A stretch of DNA of 64,000 bases, taken from NCBI GenBank assembly GCA_015068975.1, contig SVJM01000002.1:105140-169139 (forward strand). Direction: 5' to 3'. Made by a program: the position numbers and the translations under genes. The number at the start of each line of letters is the position of its first letter. The first letter of the stretch is position 1. Of the stretch, positions 25,769-34,182 are shown piece after piece. Below the pieces are notes generated by a model that worked only from the letters and a program-made list of their open reading frames with translations, ran no database searches and was not told the DNA's origin. Source of the DNA: Oscillospiraceae bacterium. Its GTDB lineage: Bacteria > Bacillota > Clostridia > UMGS1810.

Positions 25769-26611
25769 ATGGTTGTTTCAACAGAAAAAACATCTGATGA
25801 ATTTTTAGAATTAAACAGCTGCGGAATAGAAAATCACAGATTGAAAGACAGGCACAGAATCAGAGAAAATGGTCGTGTGGACTTTCATATTCTTTATATT
25901 TATCAGGGTAAATGCACCGTAGTGTATAATGGCGAAACCTTAATTGCCAATCAGGGCGATCTGATCCTTTTTAAACCAAATGAAAGACAGGATTACTCCT
26001 TTAAGGCGGATGACAAATCCGTTTCATGCTATTTACATTTCTCGGGCAAAAACTGCGAACAATATCTTAAACAAATAGACATTTATGACTCTGTAATCTC
26101 ACACATAGGTGTTCACAAAAAGATAAGAAATCTTTTTGCAAATCTACAATTTGAGTACCTTTATGAAAGAGAATTTTCCAAAGAATACAAAAGTGCACTT
26201 CTTCTTGAATTACTTTTTACAATTGGCAGAGAAAAAATAAGAAACTCTGTTTCAAAAACCTCTTATGATATGAGAATTGACGATATTCAAAAAGAGATTA
26301 TCCAAAACCCCACACAATGGAAGGATGTTTCCTATTATGCAAATAAATGCAACTTAAGTGTAAGCAGATTTCAACATATATTCAAGGAACAGACAGGGAT
26401 GTCCATTAAGGAATACATTTCCTTTATAAGAATAAAATATTCTTCAGAGCTTATCATCGAATCAGGGCTGTCTGTATCAGAAATTGCAGATAGTTTAGGA
26501 TATAATTACTCCTCATATTTTATAAGGTGTTTCAAAAAGCAATTCGGGCAAACACCAAATGAATACAAAGAAAAATATATGGTTTCATTAAAGCAAAAAA
26601 CTGCAGAGTAA
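25769..26611 (+). CDS. AraC-family transcriptional regulator
   Basis: A 280-residue regulator. The N-terminal cupin-like domain (VDFHILYIYQGKC, GDLILFKPNERQDYSF, CYLHFSG) closely parallels that of the regulator at 20962. The C-terminal double helix-turn-helix (about residues 178-280) has YYANKCNLSVSRFQH and SSYFIRCFKKQFGQTPNEYKEKY. The ATG at 25769 is chosen for its spacing from AAAGGAG; an in-frame GTG nine bases earlier is inside the ribosome site. Divergent from the amino-sugar operon and probably its activator, with N-acetylhexosamine or its phosphate as inferred signal. It has a consensus constitutive promoter. Confidence 0.9.
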   Translation: MVVSTEKTSDEFLELNSCGIENHRLKDRHRIRENGRVDFHILYIYQGKCTVVYNGETLIANQGDLILFKPNERQDYSFKADDKSVSCYLHFSGKNCEQYLKQIDIYDSVISHIGVHKKIRNLFANLQFEYLYEREFSKEYKSALLLELLFTIGREKIRNSVSKTSYDMRIDDIQKEIIQNPTQWKDVSYYANKCNLSVSRFQHIFKEQTGMSIKEYISFIRIKYSSELIIESGLSVSEIADSLGYNYSSYFIRCFKKQFGQTPNEYKEKYMVSLKQKTAE

Positions 26612-26627
26612 ATTTCTGCAGTTTTTT
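26595..26627. terminator. Bidirectional terminator
   Basis: A 13-bp stem AAAAAACTGCAGA/TCTGCAGTTTTTT (26595-26607 with 26615-26627). It overlaps the end of the AraC gene and serves the convergent serine-hydrolase gene as well. Confidence 0.93.
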
Positions 26628-26635
26628 ATTAAACT

Positions 26636-27820
26636 CTAATCTTCTATTCCTGAATAAAGGGCATTTCTCATTTTAGTCTGGATTTCCACATTCCATCCGT
26701 GACATGACTGAAAATATGTAAGAGAAATCTTATTTTTGGTATCAACCATAGAAAAAGCACCTGCCGCGCCGTCCCAGCCAAATTCTCCCACAGGGCTTAA
26801 GGAATCACTTTGTGCCTTATCCACGTGAGTTCTCATGCCGAGACCATAGCCGTAACCCCTTCTTACTGTCTGAAAATCCTTATACTGTTGCTCATTAAGG
26901 TGATTTGTGCTCATAAGCTCTATAGATGCCTTTGAAAGTATTCTCTTACCATCCTTTGACACACCGCCACAGGCAATAGCATCAAGAAATACCGCATAAT
27001 CCTCTGTACAGGATGTAAGTCCTGCACCACCGCTTTCATATTCATCACCAAGTATGTATACACATTCAAGCTTCATTCTTTCGGGAAGTCTTTTCTCGTT
27101 AAATCTGTATCTTACAGCCATTCTCGAAAGGTTGTTTTCATCTTTTGGCAAGCCAAAAAATGTATTTTTCATACCCAATGGGTCGAAAATGTTTTTCTTT
27201 ACATAATCACCAAATTTCTCTCCTGACCACACTTCTATCAAAGCACCAAGCACATCGTGACAAAGACTGTAGCGGTAATGTGTACCCGGTTCAAAGTGAA
27301 GTACAGTTTCAGCAATAGCTTTCACGTAATCTCTTGTGGTCTTAGCTCCGTTTTCTCTTGCTTTAAGTATATAATCTGCATTAAGAGTATAATCAAGACC
27401 TGCACCCATTGTAAAAAGGTCTCTTATAGTGATTTTATTTTTAGCATAAGAAACCTCCCCTGTGCTTTCTTCAGAAGAATTATCCCCTGTTGTAACCGAT
27501 GCACCGCTGTCACGGTATATTTCGTCAACAGAAATCTTCATATTTTCAAACTCAGGAAGGTATTTATATACAGGGTCAGTCATAATGTACTTTCCCTTTT
27601 CATAAAGCTGAAGTGCCGCAGTAACTGTAATCATCTTTGTCATAGAGAAGATAAGATACAGTTCGTTGCCGTTTATTTCCTTACCATTTTCTATATCACT
27701 CATACCCGTGAAGTATCTGAAAAGCTCTTTGTGATCTTTGTATACGATACAGTCCACACCGGGAGTTTTTGCTTCATTTACCAATACATCAAGATAGTTT
27801 TTTAAATTTGTAAAATCCAT
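26636..27820 (-). CDS. Beta-lactamase-fold serine hydrolase (class C/esterase-like)
   Basis: A 394-residue protein of the beta-lactamase/DD-peptidase superfamily. The nucleophile motif S-x-x-K is SMTK with Ser59, and the second motif reads YSLCHDVLG (Tyr base). These features fit the EstB-like esterase group better than true beta-lactamases. There is no signal peptide, so it is probably a cytoplasmic esterase, perhaps deacylating imported oligosaccharides; that role is inferred from the neighbourhood. The start is the ATG at 27820, spaced from AGAGGTG. It has its own consensus promoter and is flanked by terminators, so it is monocistronic. Confidence 0.85.
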   Translation of the reverse strand: MDFTNLKNYLDVLVNEAKTPGVDCIVYKDHKELFRYFTGMSDIENGKEINGNELYLIFSMTKMITVTAALQLYEKGKYIMTDPVYKYLPEFENMKISVDEIYRDSGASVTTGDNSSEESTGEVSYAKNKITIRDLFTMGAGLDYTLNADYILKARENGAKTTRDYVKAIAETVLHFEPGTHYRYSLCHDVLGALIEVWSGEKFGDYVKKNIFDPLGMKNTFFGLPKDENNLSRMAVRYRFNEKRLPERMKLECVYILGDEYESGGAGLTSCTEDYAVFLDAIACGGVSKDGKRILSKASIELMSTNHLNEQQYKDFQTVRRGYGYGLGMRTHVDKAQSDSLSPVGEFGWDGAAGAFSMVDTKNKISLTYFQSCHGWNVEIQTKMRNALYSGIED

Positions 27821-27848
27821 ATGTGTCACCTCTTTTTTTGATAGTTAA

Positions 27849-27877
27849 ATTATATATCTTAATACTAAAATTGTCAA
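27849..27877 (-). promoter_or_regulatory. Consensus promoter of the serine hydrolase gene
   Basis: On the minus strand: TTGACA (27872-27877), 17-base spacer, TATAAT (27849-27854). Perfect match to the consensus. Confidence 0.92.
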
Positions 27878-27895
27878 ACTTAAAAGCATAAAACA

Positions 27896-27933
27896 AAAAC
27901 TTACCAAAAGGGCCACCCCTCTTGGTAAGTTTT
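27896..27933 (-). terminator. Rho-independent terminator after GH10 paralogue 2
   Basis: A 17-position stem with one mismatch (27896-27912 with 27917-27933), followed on the minus strand by TTTTTGTTTT. It ends the two-gene GH10 operon. Confidence 0.9.
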
Positions 27934-27973
27934 TTAATGAAAAAACCTGTCAAATAATATATGATTTCTTATA

Positions 27974-30853
27974 TTAATCAAGTGTTATTTCCAGAACATT
28001 TTCATATCCTGTATGGAATGCTGCCATAACAGTTTTTGTCTTGCCGTCTTTCTCTACAGTTACATCGTAGTCGCCGTAGTAACCCCTGATTGTTGCCATA
28101 CCGTCGTTTCCGCTTGTTGCAACCTCATTATCTGTCCACCACTTATTGTAGACAAGATCCTGCCATACTTTGAGTCCAAGTTTCGGCTGCCAGTCCAGAG
28201 TATAAAGAGGACATGACGGATACAGTGTCTTATCTCTGAATCCCCACATATAGAATGAATCCACATTTCTGTGTGAGAATGCCATTATCATCATATCTCT
28301 CAGGTAACTTGCCTGTGTAACCTCATCTTCGTCACTTCTGGAGAATTCTGTAACGGAAATTCTGTAGTTATAATTATTCGCAATTCTTTCGTATACATTA
28401 TACACATCCTGTGGTGCGGCAATGTCCCCTTCATAATGGGACTGAAGACCGATACCGTCCAGTGGAGCATTGTTCTTATAGAGGAAATCCATCTTTTCGA
28501 ACATCTGCTCGTGGGATTTGCTCAACGGTGAATCGTAGCAGTCATTATAATAAAGTCTTGCCTGAGGATCCTTTGCCTTTGTCCAGTTGAGCCAGTCAAT
28601 AAGCATACCGTCGCCGTACAGTGATCTGAATTTGGTATGTCCTACAATTTCATTGAATACATCCCACTCATATACATATCCTCTGTATTCTTCGGTGAGA
28701 TAATCAATCCATTCCTTTACTTCCTTGTCAACAAGTTCTTTGCTTGTCATAAGTCCGTCTATGTATTCAGGAACCATTCTGTTGCCTGAGCCGGTTTTGT
28801 CCTTAACTTCCCAAACAAGAGAATGACCTCTGAAATATTTGACACCTGCATTTTTGGCCGCATCCATATTTCTCTTTGCAGCGCCAAGATTCTTAAGGTA
28901 AAGTTCCCACTTGAGAAAACTTGATTCTGATACTGCATTGAAGTTTTCTGAAACCTTGATTGCTTCGGTTTTGTCATTTTCCAGGGCAACACCTGATGTA
29001 AGGGCTGTACCGAACTTGAATTCGTGCTCAAACATATCAAATGTTACCTTTGCATCTGGAATTACATTTCCTTCTTTATCTTTGACTACAACCCTGAAGT
29101 CGCCTTTTCTCAATTCTTCAATCCTCTTATAAGCGTCTTCTCTCCACTGTGCACCCTGAGGATACTGATAAATATAATCCCCTGCAGAAACAACATCACT
29201 CTTTTTGATTGTGTCTTTGTAGTTTACCACCTTGAAATCGGAAATTTCAAGTTTTTGTGCATAGTGCCCTGTTCTGAATGCAAGATGACACATTACTGTA
29301 TCAGACAAAAATGCAAGTTTTATCGGACGCCATACACTTGTGGCACTGACATCCTCAAAAAGTGTCTTTGCAAATTGCGGTCCGCCCTGAATCTGTGCGG
29401 TAATCTTACCTACACCCTTTTCGTTGCCGCCTGAAAGAGTTCTTATATTGAAAGACATTACACACACATCACCTGTGGATGTGTTATTCAAAAGTGCATC
29501 CTTAAAAGCACCTACACTTACTACCGCACTGCTTACAGGTTCAACTGCTGCCGGCACATCTATGATATATGTACCCTCTGCAGTTTTTGTAATGGTAGTC
29601 TTTTCCCCTGTACCTGAGGCAGTGTCAAGAAGTTCGTTTCCACCAAACTGTACACCGCCCGAAGACAGGTCTGCACCTTTGGCTGAATCCTCTTCGCCAA
29701 AATAGAACACATCAGAAAGGTCTTTTGACTTTGTAAATTCTGTTGGCACCTGTCTGTGAAAATCACTTACCAATGGTGCAAGTCCTTTATAGAGTCCGTT
29801 TTCATTCTTATAAGTAATCTTTACCATTTTATACGGATCAAGCCACTCTACCTTTTCTCCAAGTGCTTCGGAGATAAATCTTACAGGTACAAGCGTACGG
29901 GAGTCGATAATCTGTGCCCCCACATCAAGTGTAACTTCCGCTCCGTTTATATAAGCCACCTTTGAACCAATGGTAAGTCTGATTTCCTTATCTCCTCTTT
30001 TTGCAGTAACTGTCTTTGTAGCATCATCCCAGTCAACGCTGCAGTCAAGAGATTCAAAAATTTTTCTCAAAGGAACAAGAGTTCTTCCATCTATAATTGT
30101 TGGTGCAACATCAAAGTCAAGTTCGTTTTCATTGACCTTAACGGTAATCTTGTCAGGCTTTGGATTGGTAAGTTCGGGAAGAGGCTGTTTTTTGGCATAA
30201 GCCTCTTCAAACTTTAACTTTTCTGCATCACCCAGATCTGCAAGTTCGCCTCTTTCTGTAAGAGCATCAAGCTGCTCTTTGGTATAGAGATTAAGAGCAG
30301 GCGAAGAAATAGTATTTTTGAAATTGTATATTGATACTTCTGCAACCTCCACCTTCTGAATATGAAGTGCCGTTCTTATGGCAAGGCCGGTAGCATCGGG
30401 AATGAATACAAATGGCACATATACTGTTGTCCACTCTTCTTCCGCCTTTACTTCCTTAAACAATGGTTTAATCCACTGTGCATCCTGAAGCTGAACCTTA
30501 AAAATACCTTCTCCCGATAATTTGCGGAATACAATTTTGAAAAGACCTGTATCATCGTTTGCTATCTTTGAGGGATCAAGCGTTTTTCCGCCAAGCATAG
30601 CACCGTTTCCCGACTGTGGAAGACGAACTGTGTCCACCACTATTGTTCTGGGATATTTTCCATCAGCATTCTCCCTATATTCATAAGTTCCGCTTTCGTT
30701 TTCATATACGCCAAAAATCTTATTATTCCAAAAATCATCGAAGGAATAAATTTTTGCACTATTGATATCCACATTATCTGCACTTACATTGATTACTGTT
30801 GCAGATGATATAATGAGTGCAAGTGAAAGAATCATACAAAGTAGTTTTTTCAT
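27974..30853 (-). CDS. Secreted multidomain GH10 protein, paralogue 2
   Basis: A 959-residue secreted GH10 protein. Order: signal peptide (cleavage near VSA-DN); an extra N-terminal carbohydrate-binding-like module (about residues 35-185), present in no other copy; a linker; the copper-amine-oxidase-like stalk pair (about 240-350; RTLVPLRKIFESLD, RTLVPVRFISEALG); HRQVPTEF linker; second binding-like module; GH10 domain begun by KRIEELRKGDF; C-terminal GYYGDYDVTV domain. Acid/base is Glu735 (WDVFNE), nucleophile Glu836 (VTEFS); QSH is retained. The strand normally reading GH-x-L-x-WHxQ is GHSLVWEVK. It lies 11 bases after paralogue 3 in the same operon. Confidence 0.9.
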   Translation of the reverse strand: MKKLLCMILSLALIISSATVINVSADNVDINSAKIYSFDDFWNNKIFGVYENESGTYEYRENADGKYPRTIVVDTVRLPQSGNGAMLGGKTLDPSKIANDDTGLFKIVFRKLSGEGIFKVQLQDAQWIKPLFKEVKAEEEWTTVYVPFVFIPDATGLAIRTALHIQKVEVAEVSIYNFKNTISSPALNLYTKEQLDALTERGELADLGDAEKLKFEEAYAKKQPLPELTNPKPDKITVKVNENELDFDVAPTIIDGRTLVPLRKIFESLDCSVDWDDATKTVTAKRGDKEIRLTIGSKVAYINGAEVTLDVGAQIIDSRTLVPVRFISEALGEKVEWLDPYKMVKITYKNENGLYKGLAPLVSDFHRQVPTEFTKSKDLSDVFYFGEEDSAKGADLSSGGVQFGGNELLDTASGTGEKTTITKTAEGTYIIDVPAAVEPVSSAVVSVGAFKDALLNNTSTGDVCVMSFNIRTLSGGNEKGVGKITAQIQGGPQFAKTLFEDVSATSVWRPIKLAFLSDTVMCHLAFRTGHYAQKLEISDFKVVNYKDTIKKSDVVSAGDYIYQYPQGAQWREDAYKRIEELRKGDFRVVVKDKEGNVIPDAKVTFDMFEHEFKFGTALTSGVALENDKTEAIKVSENFNAVSESSFLKWELYLKNLGAAKRNMDAAKNAGVKYFRGHSLVWEVKDKTGSGNRMVPEYIDGLMTSKELVDKEVKEWIDYLTEEYRGYVYEWDVFNEIVGHTKFRSLYGDGMLIDWLNWTKAKDPQARLYYNDCYDSPLSKSHEQMFEKMDFLYKNNAPLDGIGLQSHYEGDIAAPQDVYNVYERIANNYNYRISVTEFSRSDEDEVTQASYLRDMMIMAFSHRNVDSFYMWGFRDKTLYPSCPLYTLDWQPKLGLKVWQDLVYNKWWTDNEVATSGNDGMATIRGYYGDYDVTVEKDGKTKTVMAAFHTGYENVLEITLD

Positions 30854-30864
30854 ATTTTTTCTCC

Positions 30865-33216
30865 TTAATCCAGTGTTATTTCAAGGATGTTGTCATATCC
30901 TTTGTGGAATGCCGCCATAACAGTCTTTGTCTGTCCGTTGGCAGTAATTGTCACATCATAGTCACCGTAGAAACCGCGGATTGTGGCTTTTCCGTCTTTA
31001 TCCATCGTTGCCTTTGCATCCTTTGTCCACCATTTGTTGTAAACAAGGTCCTGATATACCTTACCTGATGGCTTAAGAGTCCAGTCTGCATAATACATTG
31101 GACCGTATGCCTCATAGTTGTAGCCGTCCCAGAATCCCCACATAAGGAATCCGTTCATTTCAGGCTGTGCAAAGCAGGCAATCATTGTATCTCTTGTGAA
31201 GTTTGCCTGTACTGCTTCATCGGCGGTGGAACATGAATACTCTGTTACTTTAAGTTTCTTTCCGTATTTGGAAAGCTTGTTGTATAATGCAATCTGTTCT
31301 GTAGGCATCTTAAGTGCTCCGTCATAATGGGACTGTATTCCCAGACCGTCATAATCTACACCAAGCGCCTCAAAGGTATCAAGATATTCAAAATATCTGT
31401 CGGTATATACGTCACCCGCTTCATTGTACCAAAGGTCAACCTTGCCTTTTGTTGCTTCTCTTACAATATTATAATAATCAACAAACATTGTATTGTCTTC
31501 GAATGTACAATCCGGGGACGGTGACTTTTCATAAAGTCCGAAAGGAATCTCCTTGCCGTCTTTGCTGAATACAGATCTTAAATAACGGCATCTTATGATT
31601 TCGTTTGCAACGTCACAATCTGTAAATGCATCAGGCATATCATTTATAAACACATTTTCTATATGCTTTTTAAAAATATCAAGCACCTGTTCTCTTGTAT
31701 AATCCTTCGCCTTACCTTCACGAAGCACAGCAGGCATATTTACCTTGGCATTTGTATCAAAAATCATAGAGTGTGCTCTTAAATATTTGATGCCTGCTTC
31801 CTTTGTAAGCTTAACCTCTTCCTGTGCTCTTGAAGGATTGTCCGAATAAGGCCCCCATTTAAGTTCATGTTCTGTAGTAGATGCATTATAGTTTATACTC
31901 AGATGCTTTGCATAGTCCTCGGTAGTAACAAATGCATTTACACAGGTGCCGAACTGGAACTCATGCTCAAACATATCAAATTCAACCTCAGCATCGGGAA
32001 TGATATTTCCGTCCTTGTCCTTTACGATAACAGAAAAATCACCTTTTCTGATTTCTTCAATTCTCCTGATGGCATCCTCTCTCCACGCTGCACCCTTTTT
32101 AAGCTCAGGGAACTCAGAGGATGTGGCAGGAAGCTTCTTTGTGTCAAATCCCGGTCCGAAATTGATAATTTCCACACCGCCGATTTCTACTACCTGCTCA
32201 TAGAAGCCTGCACGGATACCCATTGATGTGGCATTTTCTATACCTGTAAACGGAATGTACATAATATTCCACTCAGGTGTAGCAGTACAAAGTGTGAATA
32301 CCGCCTTTCTGTAGCCGACAGGGTTTTCTATCTGAAACTGTATCTGACCGGTGCCGTCAGGTGCTCCGCCTGATATAATTCTGAAACGGAAGGCAAGAAG
32401 CATTACATCATCCTTCGGAAGCCCCTCTCCCGGTACTCTTTCCGTAGTCGCACCGGTTCTTACTATGAAGTTTGCAGATGGATTTGCTACCTTTGTACAG
32501 GTGATTCTCAGAGCCTGTGTAAACTCCATATCCTTAACATCCACCACTTCATACGAACCATAGTTTGCATAATTATCAGTCTTGCTGTCAAAGGGAGTAA
32601 GCTTACTCATAAATTCCTCTGTAGAGCATACAACGTCTCCAAGCTTACGCACTTCTTTGTATACTTTTTCCTGTTCTTCGATTGACGGAGGATTGAAATA
32701 CATCATATCGTCCATACTGCTTGATGTGGTAAATTCTGTAGGAACAGGTCTGTGAACTTCAGACACAAGCTTTGCCATTTTTGGTTTTGAATCAATAATA
32801 ACTGTTCTTGTTGCTGCTTCCCAATTTACATTGCACCCCATAGCTTCAGAAATAAATCTGACAGGGACAAGTGTTCTGCCATTTAGTATTGTTGCAGGAA
32901 CGTCAAGAGGAAAAGAAATGTCATTAACGCTTGCATTTACATCGTCAATCTTAAGAACGACCTTAGTGTCACCCTTAACTCCGGAAACTGTCCTGGAAGC
33001 TTCATCCCATGAAACTGTTGCTCCAAGTGCCTCAAAAATCCCTCTCATAGGAACAAGAGTTCTGCTGTTTTCAATAATCGGCATCACATCATATTGTTGC
33101 TCCACACCATCAATTGTTATACTAATCACTTCGTCAGCAAAAACCGTCAATGCGGTAATATGCATACAAGAAATCAGTATAATAAGACTGAGAGTCAATG
33201 CCAAAAATTTTTTCAT
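30865..33216 (-). CDS. Secreted GH10 protein, paralogue 3
   Basis: A 783-residue secreted GH10 protein: signal peptide (cleavage near VFA-DE), copper-amine-oxidase-like stalk pair (about residues 30-150; RTLVPMRGIFEALG and RTLVPVRFISEAMG), HRPVPTEF linker, binding-like beta-sandwich (about 225-365), GH10 domain from RRIEEIRKGDF, and C-terminal GFYGDYDVTI domain. Acid/base is Glu539 (DVANE), nucleophile Glu659 (VTEYS), which has Tyr where Phe or Leu is usual. The WHxQ position is replaced (AHSMIFDTN). First gene of a two-GH10 operon divergent from the AraC gene at 33334, whose promoter overlaps its own. Confidence 0.9.
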   Translation of the reverse strand: MKKFLALTLSLIILISCMHITALTVFADEVISITIDGVEQQYDVMPIIENSRTLVPMRGIFEALGATVSWDEASRTVSGVKGDTKVVLKIDDVNASVNDISFPLDVPATILNGRTLVPVRFISEAMGCNVNWEAATRTVIIDSKPKMAKLVSEVHRPVPTEFTTSSSMDDMMYFNPPSIEEQEKVYKEVRKLGDVVCSTEEFMSKLTPFDSKTDNYANYGSYEVVDVKDMEFTQALRITCTKVANPSANFIVRTGATTERVPGEGLPKDDVMLLAFRFRIISGGAPDGTGQIQFQIENPVGYRKAVFTLCTATPEWNIMYIPFTGIENATSMGIRAGFYEQVVEIGGVEIINFGPGFDTKKLPATSSEFPELKKGAAWREDAIRRIEEIRKGDFSVIVKDKDGNIIPDAEVEFDMFEHEFQFGTCVNAFVTTEDYAKHLSINYNASTTEHELKWGPYSDNPSRAQEEVKLTKEAGIKYLRAHSMIFDTNAKVNMPAVLREGKAKDYTREQVLDIFKKHIENVFINDMPDAFTDCDVANEIIRCRYLRSVFSKDGKEIPFGLYEKSPSPDCTFEDNTMFVDYYNIVREATKGKVDLWYNEAGDVYTDRYFEYLDTFEALGVDYDGLGIQSHYDGALKMPTEQIALYNKLSKYGKKLKVTEYSCSTADEAVQANFTRDTMIACFAQPEMNGFLMWGFWDGYNYEAYGPMYYADWTLKPSGKVYQDLVYNKWWTKDAKATMDKDGKATIRGFYGDYDVTITANGQTKTVMAAFHKGYDNILEITLD

Positions 33217-33253
33217 TTTTTACCTCCCATAGGTATCACTTATCTTTAGTATT

Positions 33254-33282
33254 ATTATAATCGATATTTTTTCTATTGTAAA
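33254..33282 (-). promoter_or_regulatory. Promoter of the GH10 3-2 operon
   Basis: On the minus strand: -35 TTTACA (33277-33282), 17-base spacer, -10 TATAAT (33254-33259). The -35 overlaps that of the divergent AraC promoter. Confidence 0.8.
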
Positions 33283-33304
33283 CCTATATATTTTCTGTTA
33301 TAAT
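33276..33304 (+). promoter_or_regulatory. Promoter of the AraC gene at 33334
   Basis: -35 TTGTAA (33276-33281), 17-base spacer, -10 TATAAT (33299-33304). It shares five -35 bases with the opposite-facing GH10 promoter. Confidence 0.8.
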
Positions 33305-33333
33305 ATAGAAAACTACCGATTTCGAGGTGCAAA

Positions 33334-34170
33334 ATGAAAAAATCCGACGAAAGAAAATTTTTTTATGACAATGATTATACCATAACAGAAAAATATATAA
33401 GAGAGGGATATACCTTCGGAATGCATTGGCATAATGTATATGAAATAGAGATAATATTCAGCGGAAAAGGAAAGCATATAATAAATAACAAAGAGTATGA
33501 GCTAAAGCGTGGAGAAGCCTTTTTTATAACTCGCTTAGACTCACACTCCATAACATCAATTGAAGATATGTATGTAAGGTCCTTTACTTTTAAAGACAAT
33601 CTTTTACCAAATTCTATTGCGGAATTTTTTTCCTGGAGAAATGGTCTTCAATGCTCTATTGATGATGAAACACTTAAACAGGTCCTTATAATTACAGAAA
33701 AGCTTAAGCATATAGATCCACAGAATCCATTTGCCCACGAGCAAAAATCAAACCTTATTACAAGCCTTGTTCTGATGCTTTGCGATGATATAAAAAATAC
33801 TTCTTCTGAAATGTCAAATCTTGTACAGAAGACTATGGCTTACATATCAGAAAATTTCAAGGAAAATATTTCACTGGAATCTGCCGCAAAAAACTTTTTC
33901 ATTACACCAAAGCATCTCGGTGCAGTAATCAAAAAAAATACAGGTATGTCATTTCATTCATATTTAAACATAACCAGACTGAATTTCGCTTCATCTCTTC
34001 TGCTCAATTCAAGTCATTCAATAAAGGAGATTGCATTTATGTCAGGATATAACTCTGTAGATCATTTCATATACACCTTCAAAAAGTATTTTGCAATTAC
34101 CCCGCTTATGTATAAAAAGAATCCGAACCAATATCCATATCCATATCATTTTATGACTAAAAATCAGTAA
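33334..34170 (+). CDS. AraC-family transcriptional regulator
   Basis: A 278-residue regulator of the type with a His-containing cupin sensor (GMHWHNVYEIEIIFSG, then GEAFFITRLDSHSI). The C-terminal double helix-turn-helix (about residues 170-270) includes LESAAKNFFITPKHLG and SVDHFIYTFKKYFAITPLMY. Ribosome site GAGGTG before the ATG. It diverges from the two-gene GH10 operon, and the mutually overlapping -35 elements imply that binding here could switch both directions. It is convergent with the GH42-like gene; only 12 bases separate the stops, with no hairpin seen. Confidence 0.9.
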   Translation: MKKSDERKFFYDNDYTITEKYIREGYTFGMHWHNVYEIEIIFSGKGKHIINNKEYELKRGEAFFITRLDSHSITSIEDMYVRSFTFKDNLLPNSIAEFFSWRNGLQCSIDDETLKQVLIITEKLKHIDPQNPFAHEQKSNLITSLVLMLCDDIKNTSSEMSNLVQKTMAYISENFKENISLESAAKNFFITPKHLGAVIKKNTGMSFHSYLNITRLNFASSLLLNSSHSIKEIAFMSGYNSVDHFIYTFKKYFAITPLMYKKNPNQYPYPYHFMTKNQ

Positions 34171-34182
34171 ACCTTCATATGA

